DNA of 5,743 bases from Thermomicrobiales bacterium (GTDB taxonomy: Bacteria > Chloroflexota > Chloroflexia > Thermomicrobiales > UBA6265), in assembly GCA_030446955.1 (NCBI GenBank), contig JAUJMG010000280.1, positions 1-5,743 on the forward strand. Reading direction: 5' to 3'. Both the position numbers and the translations under genes were made by a program. Positions 1-5,569 of this stretch are shown here, piece by piece; within the stretch, counting starts at the first letter, position 1, and each line of letters opens with the position of its first letter. The notes under the pieces are model-generated. The model was given only the letters and a program-made list of their open reading frames with translations, had not been told where the DNA came from and made no database searches.

Positions 1-1
1 G

Positions 2-190
2 CCGCATGAGGGATCGAGGTGTCAGGCAGCTACCGGGGTCGAAGTGTCGTGCGGGCACCGGGGCTTGACAGCGCGCCCCCCGGTGCGCCCCCGCGCGCTC
101 TACGTGGCCGAGGCTCGGGAGCGGCTGTGGCCCAACCCTCCCGAGCTGCACCGGCGCTTCGAGGTGCAGATAGCGAAGGGGAGGGGCGAT
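2..190 (+). pseudogene. Possible C-terminal remnant of an unidentified gene
   Basis: I do not recognise this sequence. The frame is open from the window edge, and the stretch at about 98-184 reads like real protein (LYVAEARERLWPNPPELHRR, then FEVQIAKGRG). Roughly nine of ten third codon positions there are G or C, against about two thirds in azlC and the desaturase. Beyond about 190 the frame stays open into the next gene, but the translation loses protein-like character. The true end was therefore probably reached in another frame, or the gene is truncated. No start, domain or motif could be identified. It could equally be a chance open frame in GC-rich DNA. Positions 190-411 hold nothing I can name. 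Confidence 0.2.
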
Positions 191-411
191 GGGCAGACGG
201 CTGAGCGCGGTCGGGACGGCTTGGCCGCGTTGAGGCTGACCCTGCCGACCTGTACGACGCTGCGTCGGGATCGCACCTCGCACCACTGCTCGTCCTGGGC
301 TGCGCCGTACGGGTTGGCCACCGACGCCCCGTGCCCCGCCTGCGATATGGTGTCCACGCCCGATTTGGCGGGAGCCTTATGCGTAGTAAGTGCGGCGTCT
401 GACGACATCCT

Positions 412-416
412 AGGAG
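412..416 (+). promoter_or_regulatory. Shine-Dalgarno site for the first DUF2000 gene
   Basis: AGGAG lies 8 bases before the ATG at 425, with a further GGGG at 419-422. It supports ATG 425 as the real start of the DUF2000 frame rather than a longer upstream frame. No convincing -35/-10 pair was found in the preceding 150 bases. Confidence 0.6.
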
Positions 417-424
417 CAGGGGAT

Positions 425-855
425 ATGAATGACGAGACGGTGGGCGACCGGCGCCCGGTCATCGTCCTGAACAAGCGTTACGAGATCGGTCGCCGCTTAA
501 CGCGGCCGGTTACATCGCTCTTACTCTTGGTGCCGACGCCGTCGACCGCTCAAAGCTTGACGTCCAAGACTACCGCGATGCCGACGGCGGCAGCTACGCC
601 CACATTTCCTATCATCCGGTCATTGTGCTGAAGGCGTACGATTGCAATCGTCTGCGTCGGTTGTGGCATGAGCTCGAAGAGCCCGGCTTACCGCTTGCCT
701 GCTGCGTCCATTCAATGTTTGAAGGCGGTACTCCAGCGCAAGTCCGTGTAACGGCCCAGACCCACGCCGAAGACGTCGATTACGTCGCGGTCTGCGTATT
801 CGGGCCGACACGTGTACTCAAATCGCTGACACGTCGCTTCCGCCTGTTCACATGA
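425..855 (+). pseudogene. DUF2000-family protein, frameshifted by one missing base
   Basis: The first part (MNDETVGDRRPVIVLNKRYE, then IGR) is read from ATG 425. The rest (LNAAGYIALTLGAD to LTRRFRLFT) is read in the -1 frame from about 496 to the TGA at 853-855. Joining them at 494-495 with one added base gives 143 codons, the same length as the intact DUF2000 gene at 4349. The two align throughout: VLN-(K/R)-R, LNA.G, the (A)HIS-(Y/T)-(Y/H)PVIVL core, and the FG...LTxRF ending. DUF2000 is an uncharacterised small prokaryotic family, thought to resemble the PTH2 peptidyl-tRNA hydrolase fold; I recognise it from its sequence pattern. The stop overlaps the azlC start (ATGA), so this was the first gene of a coupled operon. 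The break (probably CCCG shortened to CCG) could be a sequencing error, in which case the gene is intact. Family call firm, inactivation uncertain. Confidence 0.85.
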
Positions 856-1622
856 ACGACGACCTTGGAAGACGGGGAAGCCAGGCTGCGCCCGCACAGC
901 CAGATGCATTGCCCCAACAACCAAATGTCGATGAGCGTAATGCGGCCGCTACAGATTTGTCGTACGCTCTCCGCGCTACCGTACCTGTGGCTATGGGGTA
1001 CCTACCGCTCGGCTTGGCGTACGGAGTGCTCCTCACCAACAACGGCATACCCTGGTACTACGCCCCGCTGTCATGCCTGTTAGTGTTTGCCGGCTCGATG
1101 CAATTCTTATCTGTCAGCTTGCTCTCTGGTGGAGCGCCGTTGAGCCAAGTGGCCTTATCGACCCTGGCGGTTAATTTTCGGCATGTGTTCTATGGTTTGT
1201 CGTTTCCACTGAACCTGGTGCGGGGGCGGTGGCGCCGAGCGTATAGCGTGCTGGCTCTTACCGACGAGACGTACTCGCTTGTGGCGGCAAAGGACAAGGC
1301 CAGCCTGACGGGGCGTCGGATCGTCTTGATTCAGCTCATTAGCCATGGTTATTGGACTGCCAGTTGTACGCTTGGCGCCGTCGCCGCGTTCGGATTGCCA
1401 AGGAACTTGGAAGGCTTGGACTTCGCGTTGACGGCTCTGTTCGTCGTGTTGGCGCTCGATGCCCTCTATCAAAGACGGAATGTGCGGTCGGCCATCATGG
1501 GATTGGCGGCGAGCGTGTTCGCGGTAGCGGCCACGGTGGAGCATTTTCTGGTGGTTGCGCTTGGGATATTCGTCGCGATGGTTATCGCCGCTTATCGTCT
1601 TCAGAAGTGGAGGGGCCGATGA
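852..1622 (+). CDS. azlC: AzlC family branched-chain amino acid exporter, large subunit
   Basis: This 256-residue integral membrane protein belongs to the AzlC/YgaZ family. With a small AzlD/YgaH partner the family exports leucine, isoleucine, valine or analogues. Family signatures are visible: GYLPLGLAYG (49-58), FAGSMQF (79-85), NFRHVFYGLSFP (108-119) and TDETYSL (137-143), followed by hydrophobic segments around 190-202, 212-228 and 232-247. The first 35 residues are hydrophilic and rich in Pro/Gln/Ala. The start could lie further in, but ATG 852 overlaps the DUF2000 stop (ATGA) and no better-placed start with a ribosome site is seen. There is no Shine-Dalgarno before 852, so translation probably depends on coupling from the upstream gene. 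If the upstream frameshift is real, ribosomes would not terminate at 855 and azlC expression could suffer. The stop overlaps azlD, again as ATGA. Export direction and substrate are taken from the family. Confidence 0.93.
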   Translation: MNDDLGRRGSQAAPAQPDALPQQPNVDERNAAATDLSYALRATVPVAMGYLPLGLAYGVLLTNNGIPWYYAPLSCLLVFAGSMQFLSVSLLSGGAPLSQVALSTLAVNFRHVFYGLSFPLNLVRGRWRRAYSVLALTDETYSLVAAKDKASLTGRRIVLIQLISHGYWTASCTLGAVAAFGLPRNLEGLDFALTALFVVLALDALYQRRNVRSAIMGLAASVFAVAATVEHFLVVALGIFVAMVIAAYRLQKWRGR

Positions 1623-1945
1623 CCGGGCACCCATACTTCGCAGCCGGGGTGCTCATCATGGCTGTCGTCACAGTGTTGCTTAGAGCAGCTCCGTTCGCGG
1701 TGCTCCGACGTTTCGCTGACTCCGAGCTCACACAGTTTGTCGGTGCGATGATGCCGGTAGGCGTTATGGTCGTGTTGGTGGCGTACAGCCTGACAGGCGT
1801 TGACTTCCTGGAACGACCCTACGGGGCACCCAGCGTCATAGGCGTGCTCGCGACAGTCGCCATGCACCACTGGCGGCGGAACGCACTCTTGAGCATTGTC
1901 GTGGGAACCGGGTCTTACATGATCCTGGAGAAGATGCTCACGTGA
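1619..1945 (+). CDS. azlD: AzlD family branched-chain amino acid exporter, small subunit
   Basis: This 108-residue hydrophobic protein has the AzlD pattern. A first membrane segment carries LLRAAPF (20-26), a second follows MMPVGVMVVLVAYSLTG (44-60), and the C-terminal family signature is HHWRRNALLSIVVGTGSYM (83-101). The length matches the family's roughly 100-110 residues. It is the small partner of AzlC in the inner-membrane exporter. ATG 1619 overlaps the azlC stop, and GGAGGGG at 1609-1615 is a strong ribosome site. The same frame is open upstream inside azlC, but that part is an overlap shadow. It is the last gene of the operon. No clear terminator follows: the only nearby hairpin (GCACC, loop TCG, GGTGC at 1976-1988) lacks a T run. 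Confidence 0.93.
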   Translation: MTGHPYFAAGVLIMAVVTVLLRAAPFAVLRRFADSELTQFVGAMMPVGVMVVLVAYSLTGVDFLERPYGAPSVIGVLATVAMHHWRRNALLSIVVGTGSYMILEKMLT

Positions 1946-1996
1946 GGTCTACCTTTGTGTTGGCAAATTGCCTGCGCACCTCGGGTGCCGCCGCCG

Positions 1997-2191
1997 GTGC
2001 GGTCGTGAGCGCGATCAGTCACGAAGGAGCCAGCCGAGACGGCCCGGTGAGGCGCCGGGGGCCAGCGATGAAGGGCAGGTCCTCTTGGCGATGCGAACCT
2101 GTGCCTCAGCCGGAAACGAGCTGCCCGAACGTCCCGTCGGTACAACGCTGAGCGACGTCGCTCACTCCCGAGGAAGGTGCGTCTCGGAGTG
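1997..2191 (+). other. Hairpin-rich non-coding stretch, possible group II intron 5' fragment
   Basis: No convincing protein is encoded here, but consecutive inverted repeats are. CGTGA/TCACG pairs at 2004-2023. GGCCCGG pairs with CCGGGggCC at 2041-2063, allowing a GG bulge. GGCAGGT pairs with ACCTgTGCC at 2074-2105, with a bulge. TGAGCG/CGCTCA closes a four-base loop at 2149-2164, and that stretch is also a perfect 16-base palindrome. CACTCCcGAG pairs with CTCGGAGTG at 2163-2191. The block begins with GTGCG (1997-2001), which fits the GUGYG 5' end of bacterial group II introns. The layout resembles an intron domain I, although several stems are short and GC-rich DNA pairs easily. No reverse transcriptase and no domain V were seen, so if it is an intron it is a dead 5' piece. 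A structured leader or ordinary intergenic DNA are alternatives. Confidence 0.27.
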
Positions 2192-2250
2192 GGCGGGGTT
2201 CAGTTACTCGGTTCGGCGCAGAACTGCAGCTCCTTACCTCGCACTATCGT

Positions 2251-2367
2251 ATGACCGCCCTGACCGATGTGACTGGTGAGAGATCGCGTCTCGCCGAGGT
2301 CGTCATTTGCGAGCTCGACCTAGATGCGGCGGGGAAGAGAAGAATCAACACTTGGCCACCGCGCTGT
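2251..2367 (+). pseudogene. Possible C-terminal scrap of a carbon-nitrogen hydrolase (nitrilase superfamily)
   Basis: From the ATG at 2251 the frame reads MTALTDVTGERSRLAEVV, then ICELDLDAAGKRRINTWPP, before running into the transposase remnant and stopping at 2396-2398. The pattern of a beta strand ending in ELDLD, then a charged helix and an N/R-x-W-P segment, resembles the C-terminal end of nitrilase-superfamily amidohydrolases, which often end in a V-x-x-ELDLD-type strand. No catalytic Glu-Lys-Cys region is present. The piece would be far too short to function and abuts the foreign IS segment, as expected for a gene cut by insertion or deletion. The match is short and made by eye, so a chance frame is possible. 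Confidence 0.28.
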
Positions 2368-2872
2368 CGGCTGGCACGGCGGTGGTAATCCCGTAGGCGC
2401 CCAGCACCGGCTCGGCGCGCGACCCGTCGTGCATCTTGTAGCGGGAGCCGTCCAGGAATAGGTAATCGAGCTCGATGTCGGAAAGGTCCGGGAGCGGAAG
2501 GCCTCGAACTCGTGGCGCAGGGGAGCACAGATCCGGCTGGCGGTCGACTTGGAAGGGCCGCTTCGGGGCCGAGCGCCTCCGCCGGCAGGGCCTCGACGTC
2601 GCGGTCGGACAGGCCCCGCACCCGCGCCGAGATCACCAGCGCCTCGAGCGGCTCCGAGCGCACGACGCCCGTGCCCAGCAGGCTCCAGGCGAACCCCCTC
2701 GGTCGTGTTGCGCAGCTTCGGGCGCTTGAGCTCGGCCGGTCCCGCGGTGATCTCGATCGTCAGCTCGCTTTAACCTCGATCCACCGAGCACCTCGGCGAT
2801 GTCACGGCCTGAGCCGAACAACTCGTCGATCTCGGCGCGGATGCGGTAGGTGGACGCCAGTTGTCGTGGCAC
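2345..2872 (-). pseudogene. IS256-family (mutator-type) transposase remnant
   Basis: On the - strand, pieces of an IS256-family transposase can be read in order across several frames. They are LASTYRIRAEIDELFGSGRD, then IAEVLG (ending near 2782); ELTIEITAGPAELKRPKLRN, then TTEG; FAWSLLGTGVVRSEPLEALV, then ISARVRGLSDRDVEALPAEA; KSTASRICAPLRHEFEAFRS; and DLSDIELDYLFLDGSRYKMH, ending at about GAYGITTA near 2378. LDGSRYK carries the first catalytic Asp of the DDE triad. The second Asp, the Glu and the rest of the C-terminal half are missing. Between IAEVLG and ELTIEI roughly 60 residues of the usual family sequence are absent (junction about 2768-2782). Frame changes occur near 2693-2697, 2557 and 2490, each at a short base run. 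Third-position GC is close to 100 percent, much higher than in the host genes, which marks it as foreign. It cannot transpose. A GTG at 2872 may be its old start. Confidence 0.85.
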
Positions 2873-2882
2873 GGGTGTAGGT

Positions 2883-2923
2883 GTAGGTTCTTTCGTGAGT
2901 CGGTAGCTCTTGAAGGAACCTAC
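2883..2923. repeat. Imperfect inverted repeat beside the IS remnant
   Basis: GTAGGTTCTTTC (2883-2894) is the reverse complement of GAAGGAACCTAC (2912-2923) with one mismatch, which would be a G-U pair in RNA. They are separated by 17 bases. The repeat sits just upstream of the old transposase start, so it may belong to the sub-terminal region of the insertion element. It could also form a hairpin upstream of the desaturase promoter. The IS outer end could not be located, because the other end of the element is lost and no matching terminal repeat is available. Confidence 0.5.
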
Positions 2924-2981
2924 GTTCTCGCCGCGTTTACACCAGCGATGGGATGGCACCGCCAAGTACCGCTCCCGGGCT

Positions 2982-3009
2982 TTGCAAGCCATGCGAATTC
3001 AGTTATAGT
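2982..3009 (+). promoter_or_regulatory. Likely sigma70-type promoter for the desaturase/DUF2000 unit
   Basis: TTGCAA (2982-2987) and TATAGT (3004-3009) are separated by 16 bases. They match the -35 (4 of 6) and -10 (5 of 6) consensus and fit the actinobacterial TAnnnT -10. Transcription would begin near 3016 and leave a leader of about 160 bases before GTG 3180. The promoter lies between the IS remnant and the gene, in a 300-base stretch (2873-3179) with no credible gene. It could be the gene's own promoter or one brought in by the insertion. There is no direct evidence of activity. Confidence 0.5.
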
Positions 3010-3179
3010 CCCAACTCACCCAACCACCGGGAAGCGAGACGCGTCCCAATGCAGGGGCGCCAGCGCTGAGATCGAGGCTAGAACGCACTACTCATCGAAC
3101 TCGGTCGGGAATACGGCGGTGTCGCTTTGAGTAGCAGCGACCTCGACAGGACCTAGCATCGACTTAAAGGAGGGAAGCC

Positions 3180-4289
3180 GTGGCTTCCGCCATCCTGTCC
3201 CATCCCATTTCTTCAAGTCACCAGTCCCTCGATGTCCGGCGGGAGCTCGAACGCCGGCTACCCGGCGTCCTACAGCCGCTGATCAGCGTCGTGACGGGTC
3301 GTCCTCGGGAAGGTGAAAAGCCGCTGGTCGAACTCTCGACACCGGTACTGGTAGGGCTGGAGCTGGTTGCCCTTATTGCAAGCCTCGTGGTTGGGATTAT
3401 GCCCTTCAATGGCTCGCCCTGGGCGCTCCTGCTCCTGCCCTACGCCTTCTGCACGGCAGTCGGGCGCCTGCGTTGGTTCCAGACCGACCTAGCCCACTTC
3501 GCCATCCACGGCGAGATCAGCGGCAGGACGCTGTGCGCGCGCCTCGGAACGGTTCTGCCGCTGGCGCAGAACGAGGACGACTACGAGGCCGACCACGTTG
3601 GTGAGCACCATCCGCTGAAGAGCTTCGGCACCGCCGCAGACCCCGACGCAGCGGTGCTCCTTCGGTTCGGCTTCACGAAGGGTATGCCCGAAGCGAAGCT
3701 ACTGAGGCACCTCCTCCTTACCCTCTTTTCCCCGACCTTCCACATCTGGTTCATCAAAACTCGGGTTGTGTCCAATCTGCGGGCCCCCAGGAGGGTTCGC
3801 CGGTTCATGGCAGCGGTCTGGCTGCTGGTGCTCTTCAGCCTTCTGGCCGTCATGCCCGTCCTGGCGTGGGTAGTCATGGTCGTCGGCGTCTACACCGTCG
3901 GTTACCAAAGCGCGGCGCTCCTGCAGTTCACTAGTGAACACTACTGGCTCGCAGAGAACCCGCCTGGCACCCGCCGAGCCGTTGAGCTGTCCCATGGTCG
4001 GTTTGCTGGCGAGCAGCCGCCTGCCGGGGGCGGCCTGAGCTGGGTGCCGTGGGTAGCCAAAATGCTCACGATTCATCTGTTGACGAGGCTCGCCGTGCTT
4101 CCTGGGTCGCTCCCATCGCACGACGCACACCACGTCGCCCAGCGTAGGGTGAACCCGAGCTGGAAGACGGCGAACTTCGTACGCAGCGCTCTTATCGCCG
4201 AGGGCAAGGACCTTGGCATGGCTGATCGGGAGGTGTGGGGCCTCGGTGCATCGATTCGCGCCGTCTTCGCCACCATGGCTCGTGACTGA
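3180..4289 (+). CDS. Membrane fatty-acid-desaturase-like di-iron protein
   Basis: This 369-residue protein has the histidine boxes of the membrane-bound di-iron desaturase/hydroxylase superfamily. Box 1 is H106-x3-H110 (DLAHFAIHG), box 2 is H139-x3-H143-H144 (DHVGEHHPLKSF), and box 3 is H314-x2-H317-H318 (SHDAHHVAQRR). A further His at 254 (TSEHYW) lies between boxes 2 and 3. Likely membrane segments are at 56-75, 80-96, 175-192 and a long hydrophobic stretch at 211-245. Such enzymes use two iron ions and O2 to dehydrogenate or hydroxylate acyl chains, but the substrate here is unknown and no electron-donor gene is nearby. GTG 3180 is chosen because AAAGGAGGG (3166-3174) sits 5 bases upstream. 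No ATG fits better. All iron-binding histidines are present, so the gene looks functional. DUF2000 follows after 59 bases, which suggests one transcript. Superfamily call firm, reaction unknown. Confidence 0.85.
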   Translation: MASAILSHPISSSHQSLDVRRELERRLPGVLQPLISVVTGRPREGEKPLVELSTPVLVGLELVALIASLVVGIMPFNGSPWALLLLPYAFCTAVGRLRWFQTDLAHFAIHGEISGRTLCARLGTVLPLAQNEDDYEADHVGEHHPLKSFGTAADPDAAVLLRFGFTKGMPEAKLLRHLLLTLFSPTFHIWFIKTRVVSNLRAPRRVRRFMAAVWLLVLFSLLAVMPVLAWVVMVVGVYTVGYQSAALLQFTSEHYWLAENPPGTRRAVELSHGRFAGEQPPAGGGLSWVPWVAKMLTIHLLTRLAVLPGSLPSHDAHHVAQRRVNPSWKTANFVRSALIAEGKDLGMADREVWGLGASIRAVFATMARD

Positions 4290-4348
4290 CTCGGAACCTC
4301 CCGACCACTTCCGATGCGGGGCGGCTCGGTTAGGCTGAAAGGAATCCC

Positions 4349-4780
4349 GTGTACACCGACAACTCGAAAAAGATGGCTGTCGTGCTGAATCGTCGGCATC
4401 CGGCCGGGCTCCTACTGAACGCCTTCGGCCACCTCGTCCTTGGGCTCGCCGCCGACCTTGGGCCGTTGCGGTGCGAGCTGCTCGACTACGTGAACGAGCG
4501 GACGCCATTGCACGCACGCATCAGTACGTATCCGGTCATCGTCCTCGGGGCCAAGAACGCCAACCAGATCCGAAGCACCTACGAGCAGGCATGTGGCAGC
4601 GACGTAGAGACGAACGTCTTCGTCACCGCGATGCTCGGCGCGTCGGCCACGCAGCAGATGTCCCAAACCGCTGAGGCGGAACCCGACGAACTTGAGTTTG
4701 TCGGGCTCGCTATGTTCGGCCGCTCCGAGTCTCTGCACCCGCTCACAAAACGGTTCAGTCTCCTTACGTCCCTGACGTGA
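4349..4780 (+). CDS. DUF2000-family protein (intact paralogue)
   Basis: This 143-residue soluble protein belongs to the uncharacterised DUF2000 family. Visible features are the first strand and helix, VVLNRRHPAGLLLNAFGHLV (11-30), the ISTYPVIVLGAKN core (58-70) and the C-terminal FVGLAMFGRSESLHPLTKRF (117-136). The family is thought to share the PTH2-like fold, but no activity is assigned and I do not infer one. The GTG start at 4349 is supported by GAAAGGA (4337-4343) 5 bases upstream. ATG 4373 (codon 9) is an alternative but has no ribosome site. It is a divergent paralogue of the frameshifted copy at 425-855, with the same length and conserved motifs throughout but many differences, so the duplication is not recent or the two were acquired separately. 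It lies directly behind the desaturase-like gene and probably shares its promoter. No terminator is evident after it. Confidence 0.88.
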   Translation: MYTDNSKKMAVVLNRRHPAGLLLNAFGHLVLGLAADLGPLRCELLDYVNERTPLHARISTYPVIVLGAKNANQIRSTYEQACGSDVETNVFVTAMLGASATQQMSQTAEAEPDELEFVGLAMFGRSESLHPLTKRFSLLTSLT

Positions 4781-4795
4781 CCCACCCGAGTCTGC

Positions 4796-5079
4796 TTGAG
4801 CCAGGTGAACCGCCCGCGGGTACTGGTGGAGACTTCAGCCTTTGAGAAGAGCCACCTTCCCCGACTGGTGGGCGCGGCGCGGCGCATTGCAGACTTCTCG
4901 GAGCAGTCCTCGATGTCGCCCGCCGGCGGGACCAGGTCCGCATCACCCGCACGCGCCAGCGGCCCTTCGACGACGCGGCAGGCGAGTTTGAGGCCCACCT
5001 GGCAACCGCCGAGGGTACTCACGAGCTGATGTGGCCGCGGAGGTCGACCCACTCAACGGGGCGAGTTGGGATGAGGTGA
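4796..5079 (+). pseudogene. Degenerate gene of unknown function, possibly the N-terminal part of the HEPN gene
   Basis: I do not recognise the family. A protein-like path runs through three frames. VNRPRVLVETSAFEKSHLPR, then LVGAARRIADFSEQ, is read up to 4906. LDVARRRDQVRITRTRQRPF, then DDAAGEFEAHLATAEGTHE, is read from 4909 to 5025. DVAAEVDPLNGASWDEVSPE, then RVNHRNG, is read from 5028 to about 5107. Each switch needs one extra base and falls at a short run (CCC read as CC, GG as G). A third such step near 5106 would join the path to the HEPN frame starting around 5108-5117, making a single gene of about 259 codons ending at 5569. Third-position GC is about 85 percent in the middle piece against about 67 percent in the HEPN part, which argues against one gene. 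The opposite strand is also open here and cannot be fully excluded. Confidence 0.35.
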
Positions 5080-5116
5080 GCCCGGAGCGGGTCAACCACC
5101 GCAATGGCTGCCTAGA

Positions 5117-5569
5117 TTGGCCACCAAAATCAGCGACGACGCCGTCACGATGCCGCGTACGTCCCACGACATAGCGCTCCACCGGTTCTCGCAAGCCACT
5201 GCTCGGGAGTTTGCGAGCGATGCCCTAGTTGACAGCGTTATAACACTCGAGAGCCGGCTCCTCCCCGGTATATCCGACACTCGGGAGCTCACCTATCGTT
5301 TCGGCCTAAACGGTGCAGTATTCCTTAGCTCGGGCGCTGGTCAGAGCACGCAAATATTCGCCGAGCTGAAGACCCTCTATTGACTCCGTTCGCGGCTTGT
5401 GCATGGTGGAGGGACATTGCCAAGCGCTTCTGAAGTCGCTGCTGGGGCAACGCGTGCTCGTGAATTAGCGGGGTTGGCATTGACCCGCGGGCTTCAAGAA
5501 GGATGGCCCTCGCAGACCCAGTTCCTCGAACTGCTGCTCACCCAAACTCGACGGCAGCGAACAAAATGA
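5117..5569 (+). pseudogene. HEPN-domain protein (Apea-like type) interrupted by TGA before its catalytic motif
   Basis: From TTG 5117 the frame encodes a helical domain, LHRFSQATAREFASDALVDS, then VITLESRLLPGISDTRELTY, then RFGLNGAVFL. This matches the pattern of Apea-like HEPN domains (DALxDxVIxLExLLL... ELxYRFxLxxA). TGA at 5381-5383 stops it after 88 residues. The same frame then continues as LRSRLVHGGG, carrying the HEPN R-x4-H motif (R91, H96), and ends with QEGWPSQTQFLELLL and a stop at 5567-5569, for 150 codons in all. HEPN proteins are often RNases in toxin-antitoxin or anti-phage systems. The family motif normally reads LYDLRS. Here, adding one C and removing one T around the TGA (CTCTATTGACTCC to CTCTATGACCTCC) would restore exactly that. 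TTG 5117 is a weak start without a ribosome site, and the frame is open from 5075, so the true N-terminus is unclear. As written, the product lacks its catalytic residues. Confidence 0.6.

Noticed and set aside
365..389. TTGGCG ... TAGTAA as promoter of the DUF2000-azlCD operon
   Set aside because: The spacer is only 13 bases and the elements are weak.
1962..1972. GGCAA-A-TTGCC palindrome just after azlD as an operator
   Set aside because: It lies downstream of the operon with no promoter or regulator gene close by, and it is short.
2861..3130. An 89-residue + strand frame between the IS remnant and the desaturase
   Set aside because: It contains the inverted repeat and the promoter, has no ribosome site, and its translation looks non-protein-like.
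4291..4314. Hairpin TCGGAA/TTCCGA with a 12-base loop after the desaturase stop, as terminator
   Set aside because: The stem has only 6 pairs and no T run follows. The next gene starts 35 bases later with a good ribosome site, so read-through is more likely.
3699..4517. A 272-residue open frame on the - strand across the desaturase gene
   Set aside because: It is antisense to a gene with clear histidine boxes, promoter and ribosome site. Its translation is low-complexity Arg/Ala-rich at the start and lacks any recognisable motif.
4579..5052. A 157-residue open frame on the - strand
   Set aside because: It overlaps the intact DUF2000 gene in antisense and shows no family pattern. The + strand path in 4909-5025 has slightly better codon-position bias. 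It cannot be wholly excluded for 4781-5052.
5381..5430. Selenocysteine insertion at the in-frame TGA of the HEPN frame
   Set aside because: No clear bacterial SECIS hairpin follows within the usual distance, and HEPN proteins are not known to use selenocysteine at this place.
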